NCBI GenBank assembly: GCA_004335635.1
Contig: QAXH01006125.1
Coordinates: forward strand, 1-15,607
Direction: 5' to 3'
Source of the DNA: Chloromonas sp. AAM2
Taxonomy: Eukaryota > Chlorophyta > Chlorophyceae > Chlamydomonadales > Chlamydomonadaceae
Length of the DNA stretch: 15,607 nt
This document shows positions 1 to 8,713 of the stretch, piece after piece. A program made the position numbers and the translations under genes. The notes beneath the pieces were generated by a model that worked only from the letters and a program-made list of their open reading frames with translations, had not been told where the DNA came from and searched no databases. Positions within the stretch are counted from its first letter, which is position 1. The number at the start of each line of letters is the position of its first letter.

Positions 1-86
1 TACCAGTCATTTTGCAACATACTGTGCAAAGCTGCAGGTAAGGCGTCAACGACTACTTCCCCTCAATACCCAGTCTTTTTCCCCTC

Positions 87-490
87 TCACTCGATGACTT
101 TCGTTATCCTCTTGGCCATGCTTCTGAATAGGTTAGTAATCATTGTGTAGGGCACGTTTCTGACCAGATCATGCACTGCCACTTGAAACTCTTCAAATGT
201 TTTGCATCCCATGGCATTGACTTCTGCCTGCACATAGGACCAAACATTCTCAATTGGGTTGAGATCAGGGCTGTTGGGGGGCCATGCGTTCAGCACCTCA
301 ACACTGGATGCATGGGTGTTGTTCCACTCTGCAACTGTACCCCTGGCCACCCTATGGGTTGGGTCATTGTCTTGCTGCAACACAAAACGTGAGACCCCCT
401 GTGTGCTGAATATTCTGGCTGCCTCAGGCAGAAGTGTGGTTTTCAACACATTCACGTACTCCTCAGAGGTGCAGTGGTGACCGATAGGTC
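87..490 (-). pseudogene. Tc1/mariner transposase, C-terminal fragment
   Basis: The minus strand encodes the second half of a Tc1/mariner DDE transposase. It reads QQDNDPTH (second catalytic Asp) and then WPPNSPDLNPIENVW (catalytic Glu in NPIEN), and it ends RITKVIE followed by a stop at 87-89. The frame runs upstream past the GTG at 455, through GHHCTSEEY, and meets an in-frame stop near 488-490. The N-terminal DNA-binding domain and first catalytic Asp are missing, so this is a dead, 5'-truncated copy. From the first Asp of DND to the Glu there are 39 intervening residues, longer than the 34 of classical Tc1. Upstream coding sequence is replaced by a dispersed repeat. No inverted terminal repeat could be recognised between 1 and 86, and the element may continue beyond the window. 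Confidence 0.85.
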
Positions 491-567
491 AACTGTTTTC
501 CTTCCCCCCTTGCCCCTGCGTCCCCGGACTAAAGGCCATGTAAACAACGACAAACAACAACAACAAT
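474..567 (+). repeat. Dispersed repeat, copy A, with (CAA)n-like tail
   Basis: This short repeat recurs at 2033-2178 and 6765-6928, with a partial inverted copy at 5811-5864. Copy A starts near GTGGTGACCGATAGGTC, has a C-rich stretch (TTTTCCTTCCCCCC), a short GTCC/GGAC hairpin, GGACTAAAGGCCATG, then TAAACAACGACAAACAACAAC. Its hairpin is eroded compared with copies B and C. The structure (conserved body, 3' hairpin, simple-repeat tail) fits a SINE or the 3' end of a non-LTR retrotransposon. That class assignment is inference. Confidence 0.7.
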
Positions 568-753
568 CAAGTCCAGGAGGTGGGGAGGCTCAAAACTTCC
601 CAGACCGCGCATTGGCATGGCATGACAGCTGTCCCTTCAGAGCTATCGCTACGAGTGGCGCGAGTCCACAATTAAATTTCACACGTTTTGATCTGGATCT
701 GGCCTAAGTGTATACTGGGAGGGTCCTGTTAATGGGTCGGTAAGGGTTCCAGA
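568..753. other. Intergenic sequence, nothing recognised
   Basis: This unique-looking sequence lies between the dispersed-repeat copy and the LINE remnant. No open frame with recognisable motifs, no repeats and no RNA gene were seen. Confidence 0.5.
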
Positions 754-1020
754 CTTGCATGTTGATTGAGCGCTTACGTGCCCCCTTCAAGGTACACAGC
801 GTTGATTAGGCGTTTGCTTGGAGTCAAGCGATCAGCAGTTTCAGAAGCTGTCCTTAGCGAAACGTGTCAGGTTTCTTTCCAAATTAACTGGTTGAAGGGT
901 TGCATTAAATTCTGGAACAAGGCAATTGCTTCTGATAACCCTTTGATTGGCCAAAGGCGCTATCAAAGAAATCATGAATCTGCACGTTGTTAGCTGAAAA
1001 AGGCACAAGTGGACCATTTC
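754..1020 (+). pseudogene. Degenerate non-LTR retrotransposon (LINE) ORF2 C-terminal fragment
   Basis: The open frame through 766-993 reads RRLLGVKRSAVSEAVLSE, then QINWLKGCIKFWNK. This resembles the region after the reverse-transcriptase domain of plant and algal LINE ORF2 proteins, where a pattern like LLGv..s...avl.E.g..pl...w......fWN is common. After about residue 64 the similarity appears to continue in another frame (AIKEIMNLHVVS, then a stop, then KRHKWTISDS), so a frameshift and stops have accumulated. No catalytic YxDD box or endonuclease is present. The call rests on a remembered family pattern, so confidence is moderate. Confidence 0.5.
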
Positions 1021-2032
1021 TGACAGCCGCGCACCGTCACCAACTGATGCAAGCAAGCATATGTGTCTTGCTCTCTGACAAAGAGCGGCATGCTAGATGC
1101 ACAATTCAAAGCCACAAAAAAGGAAGAGTACCAGAACCAGAGAGCCTTTGACAGATGGTTGGCGTGAAATAGTATTATCCAAAGACCCATGGTTCATCTG
1201 CTGTAGGTGCTGCATCGCAACCAGCAGAGGGGCTTCTGATCCCGCGCCTGATCTTTGGCTACCTTGGCACCTCAGGCACCTTCATAAGTCGTATCAGTTT
1301 TGAAGAGAATGGTCTGTGCCGTGGGTGTGTAGCATCCTGTCACAAGCTGCGTTGGTGCTGCTCCTGTTCCTTGCAGTAGTTGATTGGGACTCTGCAAGGC
1401 GCTTGATGTGGTTCAGATGGGCTTCTGAAGCAATACAGTATAGCCAGTTCGCCATGTGTAATGACTTCTTGGCATTGTGTTGAGTATGTGATTGAGTGTA
1501 TTGTGAGTGTATTTTTTACATCTGTATCGTCTGACAAGTCGAACAGAAGATGGTTTAAGTGTCATCATACTCGCGCATTGCAAAGAACTGCGGGTACTAG
1601 GTCTGGAAAACCCCCGCCATCACCCGAAGCCAGCAAACAAATGCGTTCGATTTGAATAATCAATGTACATGTACAAAATAACACAATGATCTGGACTACT
1701 ACCCATCCACTTCCCATCCACCCACCCGCATTACGGCAGGCCGCTGGCGAGGAGCCTCAGCCTTGCCCCCTGGGGGGACCGTTGGCAATTGTGTTGCTGA
1801 ATGGTACAAGGCTTTACAATTGACTTTGGATAGGTACGCAGCTCCTCTCGCTAATCCTCGTGTTCGGCCCCCGCACCCGCCATAGTTACTGTTTGCCAAA
1901 CCCCTCCATGGCAACGCCCCACAGTAGCGGCACGGGAAGGCCAGATTGTGCTGCGTTAGCCTTCTGGCAAGGAGCTGCATGTCTGCCCTTAGTTTCTGTA
2001 CTGGGAGACAACACAGCCTATTGCGCTGGAAA
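1021..2032. other. Gene-poor stretch without recognised features
   Basis: No confident gene was found. The longest open frame is 113 codons on the minus strand (1699-2040). It contains CRYCGALPW and a Gly/Arg-rich part but no family motif, and no splice partners were identified. The left part may hold further LINE decay, because LINE-like coding ends near 1020 without a clear 3' boundary. Confidence 0.4.
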
Positions 2033-2142
2033 TTGTTCAAGTTGACTTTGCTGTTGTTGAAAAAGGTGTGGTGACCAGTAGGTTACCGGCGATTTCCCTT
2101 CCCCCTTGCCCATGCTGAGCAGTCCTCCCCGGACTGAAGATG

Positions 2143-2178
<36 letters not shown>
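2033..2178 (+). repeat. Dispersed repeat, copy B, with (CAA)n tail
   Basis: This is the most complete copy. It begins with TTCAAGTTGACTTTGCTG (2036-2053), which is exactly shared with the inverted copy at 5844-5864. The body follows (GTGGTGACCAGTAGGTTACC, then CCCTTCCCCCTTGCCC) and a perfect hairpin, CAGTCC-TCCCC-GGACTG (2120-2136). Then comes GAAGATGTAA and about eleven CAA units (2145-2178). The 5' end is uncertain. The 5' shared segment may belong to a second, older insertion next to the body. Confidence 0.7.
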
Positions 2179-2561
2179 GCTTTTGATGACAGGAGCACAG
2201 CGGTATATCAAAGCTTGGCAGCTGACCAGGTTGCATGCAGTTGCTGTGCTGCCCCAGCTGAGGAAGTTGGCCGAGAATGGCTGAACAAGTACAAGCAGTT
2301 TGGAAACCCAATCTCTGTCGCAATGACTGAAAACGGCAACAGACCGGGATAGACCGGGAGACCGGATGGAGAAGGATGGGGACCCAACTCCCTCAGACAG
2401 AGAGCGCTGCGACAAGCGGACTTTTGCTCGAAGTCCGAGAAGCGGCAGCAGCCGAAACACAGCTGCCGCATCAACGTTGCTGCCACGCCACCACCTGTCA
2501 AAGCCCGTGTCATTGGGTGCAACGCGAGGGGCATCTCGTGTCATCTTGACTTTGCTGCAAG
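2179..2561. other. Intergenic sequence with an unidentified short open frame
   Basis: Directly after the CAA tail, the plus strand is open for about 59 codons (to a TAG near 2350). It includes AEEVGREWLNKYKQFG, which reads more like real protein than most frames nearby. No start, splice site pair or family could be assigned. A short GACCGGGA duplication sits at 2342-2365. Nothing else was recognised. Confidence 0.35.
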
Positions 2562-2826
2562 TACAGTGACTGTCCCTTTATCCGACCAAATTCCATTACG
2601 CTATCCACGCGTCGATCGATCTTTGCGGCTCTTTGGCAAAACGGACTGCCGCTGCTGTCATGTCCGCGAATCCAGTTCCGAACGCGGGCGAACACATTCT
2701 CTTGGCCGGGGGGTAAATGTAGCATTTTAAGCTTGTGCTTGTGACACATAAGCTTGGCCTATGCTTGTGCATGGGCGTGTAGATCCTGAACTCTTGGGCC
2801 GGTCGGAAATAGGGACTGTCACTGTA
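2562..2826. mobile_element. Non-autonomous DNA transposon (MITE) with 26-bp inverted ends
   Basis: The left end reads TACAGTGACTGTCCC at 2562 and the reverse complement of the right end (from 2826) reads TACAGTGACAGTCCC. Over 26 bases the two ends match at 23 positions (mismatches at positions 10, 17 and 19). Each end finishes with TA, as expected for the TA target duplication of Tc1/mariner-type elements, leaving a core of about 261 bp starting CAGTGACTGTCCC. The interior has no long frame and no transposase motif, so this looks like a non-autonomous element mobilised in trans. The superfamily is inferred from the TA ends only. Confidence 0.75.
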
Positions 2827-3508
2827 TCTGCTGACAAAAAGAAGTGAAGCCAGAGTGGAGCCCTTTCTTTCGATCCCTCTCACGCTCCCCAAACATTATC
2901 CAATGGCACCCAACGCTCCAACAAATGGTCCAGGAATCATGAGCCGCTGCCTCGCCGGTCACAGTCACAATCGCCTGTTCAGGCTCCACCCGCCTGAACT
3001 TACTTGCAAGCAGCAATTTGGGAAATGCTGGATACCGCAGCCAGCATGTGAATGATTGAACACCTGTGGTGCATTACCTGACAGTGCATACGTGGTGGAC
3101 AACGTTCTGCCTATTAGCGTAAGCCGGGCCCTACGAAAGAGAGAAACCTGAAAAAGAAGAGCCATAAGTTACTACGCCCACACAGTTTTAGTACTGTCAC
3201 ACTAGGCTAGAAGATACGCATGGACACTTGTGAAGCGTAAATTGCATCTGCCAGCAAGAGCAATGCAAAGCTTCAGCAGCAGAATAATTAAGCAGTGTGC
3301 AGGTGGTGTGCTCGTAACATGACAAGAGCCCATGCTGCACTCTAGAACATCGGCAAGGCCACAGCAGGAAATCGTACGAAATAGCCTGATATAACTTGTC
3401 GTAACATGTCGCTCAGTTCGTAGCCAGCTAAAAGTATGTGAAATACCGAAGTTCTCCATCCGAGATGCCGTCGTAGCGCTGGAGGATGGCGTTCATATCC
3501 CATTATCA
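2827..3508. other. Intergenic sequence, nothing recognised
   Basis: No gene, repeat or RNA was recognised on either strand. All open frames are short and without motifs. Confidence 0.5.
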
Positions 3509-3536
3509 TTCTCCTCTCTCTCTCTCTCATTTTCAT

Positions 3537-3581
<45 letters not shown>

Positions 3582-3605
3582 GCTTCAGTTTTCCTCTCTC
3601 TCTCA
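3509..3605. repeat. (CT)n microsatellite cluster
   Basis: There are three CT/TC runs: about 3509-3528, 3538-3578 (roughly 20 units) and 3591-3605, separated by short T-rich interruptions. They lie 340-430 bases downstream of the stop of the minus-strand mannosyltransferase gene. Confidence 0.95.
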
Positions 3606-3941
3606 CTGTAGTTCTTCCAATCTAGACCAAATCCCGTCATGTCACCGTGGCCCGACAATGGCCTCATTAGATTTCCAAGCCTCAACCTGAGCCAACCCTC
3701 GGAACAACCGCCACCTGGTCATGCCTCTTCACCCTGTTTCCATTCTCCTATTCTTGCTGCAAATTGATCACTCCAAGCTGGCCTTGCCTGGTGGGTCCAA
3801 TGTCGCTCGTGGTAAAATGATTCAATGCCTCATGTGGCAAAATGCCCCTTGCGTGCAGCTGAAAGCTTGCCCATCCTTTTGACCAAGTACATCACTTCAT
3901 GTTGCATGTTGCTCATCGCAGACTCAATGAGCATGGTAGAC
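3606..3941. other. Probable 3' flank or UTR of the GT69 gene
   Basis: This sequence follows the TGA at 3942-3944 of the minus-strand gene. No AATAAA and no TGTAA-type polyadenylation signal was found on the minus strand here, so the transcript end is unknown. Confidence 0.4.
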
Positions 3942-6871
3942 TCATCGCCGACGGTATGTCTCATTTGTTGCTTTAATCCATGAACCAGGCGTATCTGGCA
4001 TGTGGCATTTCTCAAAGATGACCATATCTTGGCCGAACTCGAGTGGGCAGCACTCACGGGCCAGAGGCGGTTCGAGTTGGGCCCATAGCTCCTCCATCCC
4101 AACCTGCACAAGCACAGATAGGGCCAAACTGTCCATTCCCTGTCCCAGTGTTCCATTGCCTTGCCAGGATAGCAGCTAGTAAAGCAGCCTGTCAAGAGAT
4201 GTGCGTGCCTGTCATGGTGCTTCCAACTGAGACCTGGTACACAGTTCCTACACATCAGGCAGGAAACCGGCTGAACTTGGCGTGACCAACAAGCCAAGGG
4301 ACATGCAAGCAAAACATTACTGTAGCAGCTGGCGTCATGTTGCATGCCCTGGCATGAGAAAGTGGCCCAGGGTGCATGGCAAGCTTGCCTGTTTACTTAC
4401 GCTCTGTTTGAGCTTTGCAGTTTGCCAGGGCAGCATAGGTATGCCGCCGATGAGCTTGTCATGCATAGCTTCACGCACGAAGGGAAAGTATGTAAGGCGC
4501 ACCCATGGGTCAATTACCATGCGCTTGAACCCAGCCCTGCATTGCAAAGCACAGGGCCTTGCGTGTGCACCATACTGTGTGGGTGCGTGTTTACGTTGAA
4601 CAAAACTGCAAAATGCACGCACATGCACTCTGCATAACAGCCCGTTTGATGTGTACCTTCTCACACCACTTTGTTCGTAGAGACTGCAGAAAAAGCCTAG
4701 CCAGACCTATCAGCGCCTGAAACTTTGTATACCAAGGCACGATTCAATACCGGCCTACAAGCCAAGCATGTGGCCTGGAACAACAACCCAGTTGCATTGC
4801 CAGTTGCAGGATGCCTTGCAAGCCGATAGATTACAAATGCATTCCCTTGCCACCAATGCACCCAACCTGGTCACCACTGCTTCAAGGGCGTCAGAATGAC
4901 GCTGGCCCATTCTGAAGGAGGCAGATCGGCGTTGTTCTTCTTTCTCGGAATCAACTCCACTGAATCAAAACGTTTTCGGTCGGTCCTCCTCTACCTGCCT
5001 GTACCATTCCTAAATTTCATACTTGCCCCTCCAAAGAATGTGCGGAGAGTCTTGCTTACTTTGGTATGTGCTGGCATCACACAAAGAAAAGGTACAGCGG
5101 TTCCATGTGCACTGATGTGCACATAAACTAGGTCTTTGACTCACTTCCACATGTCGTCACAAAAGAGCGAGCATTCACTGGAAGGGCATTCCTCCTCGTC
5201 CCAGCTGCGGAACAGTACAGGGGCGTTGGGCGCCTGGTGGTGTATCAACTGGTGCGCCCTGGGAGGAGCTCGGAACACGTGGGCTGAAACGACTGCCACG
5301 CCGTTCCAGCAGCACTGAACAGGCACTGGCAAGCCCGCATGGAGACGGGCCGAGGTCGAGGCATCCTGCATGATGGCAGCAGTCGTAGAATGTACTACAT
5401 AACTCTTCCTGTATAAAGTATTGTTCAAGTGATGTCACATGTTTAACCCCACGGAATGCTCAAGGCTGCCGTTGATTTTGGCTTTCTGATACAAGACATA
5501 AGTAGAATTCCACATGTAGCGCCTGCCTGTTTTGACCCTAAACTTCACTTTGTAGTACAAAGTACCACACTGCATACTTGCTGTACATGATGTTAATTAC
5601 GTTGTTGACGTGGTCGACACTGACTGGGCATGGACATTGAGTGGTTGCGACTTGATTCAGTGCTCCTGTAATGTCTTGTGCAGACTCCTTTTGCTTACCT
5701 TGATAACCTCCTCTTGCTTGATGATTCGTTGACCGGTCGCATCTCGGCCGACCCAGCTGCATGCACAGCAGCAAGGAGTGGCAACAGGTCTGCAACCATT
5801 CTGCACGGGCTGTTGCTGTTGTTGTTGTTGTTTACTTGGTTCTCAGCAAAGTCAACTTGAACAAAGTCTGCAGGGCATGTGTAACTTACGTGTCATAAAA
5901 GCCGTAGCTGGGCAACTGTCCCGCCTTGACCTCCAACTGCTGTGCTTCTTTGAGCGTACGGCTCGTGCCACCTGCGCACCGGTCATGACATGTTGACATC
6001 AACTGGCCAGTCCAATTCTCCAGTGAGACAGCAGCGCTTGACGCAATGCATTAATACAGGGCCTTATTTAGTACAGGGCTAAACTAAGTTCAAAACGTAA
6101 GTTCAGCAACCAAACCACCTATCACCTATCTCCCTCAACTTATAGCACGCAGTATTGTCCCGGTTCTGCCCTACCACAGATTATGCAGCGACAACAGGAT
6201 GGAACACGTAAGCGTTGAAGTTGTGGTCCGGACGTGGTGAGATGATGTTCCAGGGTTGACGACTGGCTCTTGGTTGATTTGGGTGATCAGATCCGCCCCT
6301 GATCACCAGGTTTCATCTAAGACATATGCTCTTGCGCTTTGTTTGGTTTCATCTCTGCTGCTCTTTCATTGCTGGCTCATTGCTGGCTTTGCTGAGCCTG
6401 TCCCTCTGCTGTGACGTGCTCGGCTTGCTCTGTATGCTCAGCCTCTGCTGCACGGACATTCAACTCGGGAATCGCTGATGCTTCATTGGCAAAGCTTGTA
6501 GCAGAAGTTTTGCGATGCATTGCTTGCAATGCACTGACCTTCAATTGGCTTGTCTGGCACAAGCTCAGGTCTAAACCATATATTCTTGCCATGACTCCCA
6601 GGACGTGCCATGTGCTCCATGACTGAGCGGCGTGTGTCATCGGGCTCTACTGGAACTTCATCAAAGTCCAAGCCACAGGCAAGATCAGCGCCATGCTGGA
6701 GCAGACGAATCATGTCCTGCACGACAGAGTAGTGGCAAATGGCTGTGCGCACTATGGTTGGTCACAGTTAGGTGCAGTTAACAGATGTGCTGTTTGTTTT
6801 CCTTCCGCCCTTGCCCTTGCTGAGCAGTCCTCCCCGGACTGAAGGCCATGTAACACACACACACACACACA

Positions 6872-6914
<43 letters not shown>

Positions 6915-8713
6915 ACACACACACACAGTTAAACGCAAAGAAAACACGAGAGAAGAAGATGTCAGGCAGGTCTATCGCATGATGCCTCGGCTCTGCAGCT
7001 CTCACCTGCCAACAGAAGAACACATCGTTGAGGAAAATGACCTGATCCGCTGGGTACCCAGGCGCTGCAGCAGAGCTGCGAGGGAAAAGTACTCGTGCGG
7101 CAGGTGGCAACCGGGCAGTCGCCTCCTCATACGCTGACGAGTCCATCAGAGGCAACAGTGCAGCATTGCGCACACGTGCAAGGAAACTGATGCGTTCCTC
7201 GCCGGGTGCACGAGCCATGGAACCCTGCACTCACAGCACATGCTTCCAGTGCTGTTGTCAACACACAAAGAGTTGAACACAGGATTGCAGACCAGCCAGC
7301 GGCGCCATTCGCCACCCCGATGAGAATCATAATGATGATATTGATGATGATGATAATGATGATAATGATAATAATGATAGTGATGATAATTATGATATTG
7401 ATGGTAATGATAATGATGCTATTGATGAACTCACCCGTGCAACCAGAAGGTTGGGCACTCCCAGGAGGTCCAGCATCCTTGACAAAAACATCAGCCAATC
7501 AGGGGTGGAGTCTGAGCTGCCGCTCTCGTAGCATGACACGAGCACCCGCCCCCGAGGCAGGTACGTAACGAGCGCAAGTAACTGCAGCAACACAAGTGCA
7601 GGCTTCTGTTCGACTTATCGGATGATACAGATGTAACAACACACCTACGACAACAACTCACTGACTGTTCAGTGCTGCCGGTTACTTTGCACCGTACTCC
7701 GTACCCGGCACTGTTGGTTTGCGTCTATGCCGCTCTTCTACTTGTCTTTTGCTACCAGAAACATAGTTGCATAAACAGGATGAGCCATGTACAAAGGCAG
7801 CCATGCTTCTGATACTGATAACAAACCTGAAGGACGAAATGGGGCATGACATGCTCTGCATTCCTCAGGTTAAAAGCCACCAAGTAGCGGGGTGAGCTGT
7901 GAGCTGCAGTATCCGCAGCATTGACCAGGAGACGCAGATCGGGGCTGCCGGTGGCCGGGCGAGCTGACATCCAGCGCCAGGCCGACAGCCGACCAGGCAC
8001 ATCAGGCAAACTGGCATCCCACCTGCATGCACAAGCAGCCTTTTCAACCTTTTTGCCCTGCCACCATCCTGTTTGCTGCTGCCCTTTGAACATACTGTTT
8101 TGCCAGCATACTGTTTTTGCCAACATGCTGCATACTTGTGACCAGCCTCATACCTGCAGTCCACTGTTTTGCCCCTCGCTGCTATGCTGCCTGACAGGCG
8201 CGCCAGCCCGGGCAACAGGGCACACACTGCTGGTGCATCCTTGTGACTCAGGGCATTCTGCTCCTGAGAGCACAGCTGCAGGATTTGCAACCCGGGCGAT
8301 GTATGTTCTGCCACTGCCCAGGAGGTCTTCGGCGTCGCTGCTTCTCGGACATAGTAGCGCAATGTAGTGTGTACAGCTGCGTGCATCGCCTGTTGTACGA
8401 TGTGCAGCTCTGCTGCCGAGCACACCCTGACTGACGTACCACATGGAAGAAGCGTCTGGGCCTCTTGCAACAGCAAGTTCAACGGCTTCTCATTACTGGC
8501 TTGCACAGCTCGTGCGCTGCAGATGTTTTCACCTCCCGTTCGGCCGGACACTGTGTTGTTTGGGAGCACAGCGTCCAGGTTCTGAGCGTTTAACCAACAG
8601 CCTGTCGTGGGGCTGCGGAGGAAGCGTAATTCATCGCCTGCCGTAGCTTGATGGAACAAAGGAGCGACAAGGGCTGTGATGAATACGCAGATGATCCGCT
8701 GGCTCGCTGTCAT
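3942..8713 (-). CDS. CAP59/CMT1-like mannosyltransferase (GT69 family), ten exons
   Basis: Likely transfers mannose from GDP-mannose in the secretory pathway; acceptor unknown. Exons in transcript order (all minus strand): 8713-8154, 8022-7827, 7581-7435, 7224-7006, 6716-6539, 5971-5890, 5756-5699, 5365-5145, 4536-4401, 4103-3942. All introns are GT-AG, phases match at every junction, and the sum is 1959 nt (652 residues). Residues 1-26 are signal-like (MTASQRIICVFITALVAPLF). Residues 27-232 show no known domain. The CAP59 domain follows: YLVAFNLRN (233-241), YESGSSDST (270-278), RISFLARVRN (312-321), VIFLNDVFF (363-371), ACGLDF (387-392), FYDTWVGRD (458-466, across two introns), QCCWNG (497-502), ECPSSECSLFCDDMW (539-553) and RECCPLEFG (615-623). 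The first ATG at 8713 is preferred over an in-frame ATG at 8752 because of the signal sequence and the TATA position. Least certain are the intron 9 acceptor and the length of exon 1. In fungi this family includes Cryptococcus Cmt1 and Cap59. Confidence 0.88.
5811..5864 (-). repeat. Dispersed repeat, partial inverted copy D, in GT69 intron 6
   Basis: On the minus strand this reads TTCAAGTTGACTTTGCTGAG, a short AACCAA, then GTAAACAACAACAACAACAG. The first part matches the 5' end of copy B exactly over 21 bases, and the end matches the GTAAACAAC tail junction of copies A and B. The C-rich body and hairpin are missing, so it is an internally deleted relative. It lies in the sense orientation of the host gene. 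Confidence 0.6.
6282..6307. repeat. Perfect 9-bp inverted repeat in GT69 intron 5
   Basis: GGTGATCAG (6282-6290) and CTGATCACC (6299-6307) pair perfectly around an 8-base loop, ATCCGCCC. It sits in the 567-bp intron 5. No T-run follows, and eukaryotic context makes a terminator role unlikely. Function is unknown. Confidence 0.6.
6765..6928 (+). repeat. Dispersed repeat, copy C, with long (AC)n tail, in GT69 intron 4
   Basis: The body TTTTCCTTCCGCCCTTGCCC leads to the perfect hairpin CAGTCC-TCCCC-GGACTG (6825-6841) and GAAGGCCATGTAA. An (AC)n array of about 76 bases (6853-6928) with two ACAT interruptions follows. Copies A and B carry CAA-type tails at the same junction, so the body is the conserved unit and the tail type varies. 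It is antisense to the host gene, so the pre-mRNA would carry a (GU)n tract about 80 nt after the intron 4 donor. Confidence 0.75.
7327..7428. repeat. GAT/AAT-rich microsatellite in GT69 intron 3
   Basis: An imperfect TGATGATAATGATGAT array of about 100 bases ends only a few bases before the donor side of intron 3 (GTGAGT at 7434-7429). The open frames on both strands here, including an Ile/Asn-rich one, are artefacts of the repeat. Confidence 0.9.

Noticed and set aside
3830..4345. A 171-codon minus-strand open frame with CLMCRNC and KHHDRH, first considered as a GT69 exon.
   Set aside because: It falls largely in intron 9. Joining exon 9 directly to 4103-3942 gives KLKQS-VGMEELW and RECCPLEFG in phase, as expected for the family's C-terminus, so the extra exon is not needed.
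5175..5438. A minus-strand FYDCC motif that looked like the FYDxW motif of CAP59 proteins.
   Set aside because: It is in a different frame from the exon carrying QCCWNG. The true motif FYDT-WVGRD is formed by exons 5971-5890 and 5756-5699 with matching phase.
6778..7498. Open frames made of Val/Cys or Ile/Met/Asn runs on both strands.
   Set aside because: They are translations of the (AC)n and GAT-rich microsatellites within GT69 introns 4 and 3.
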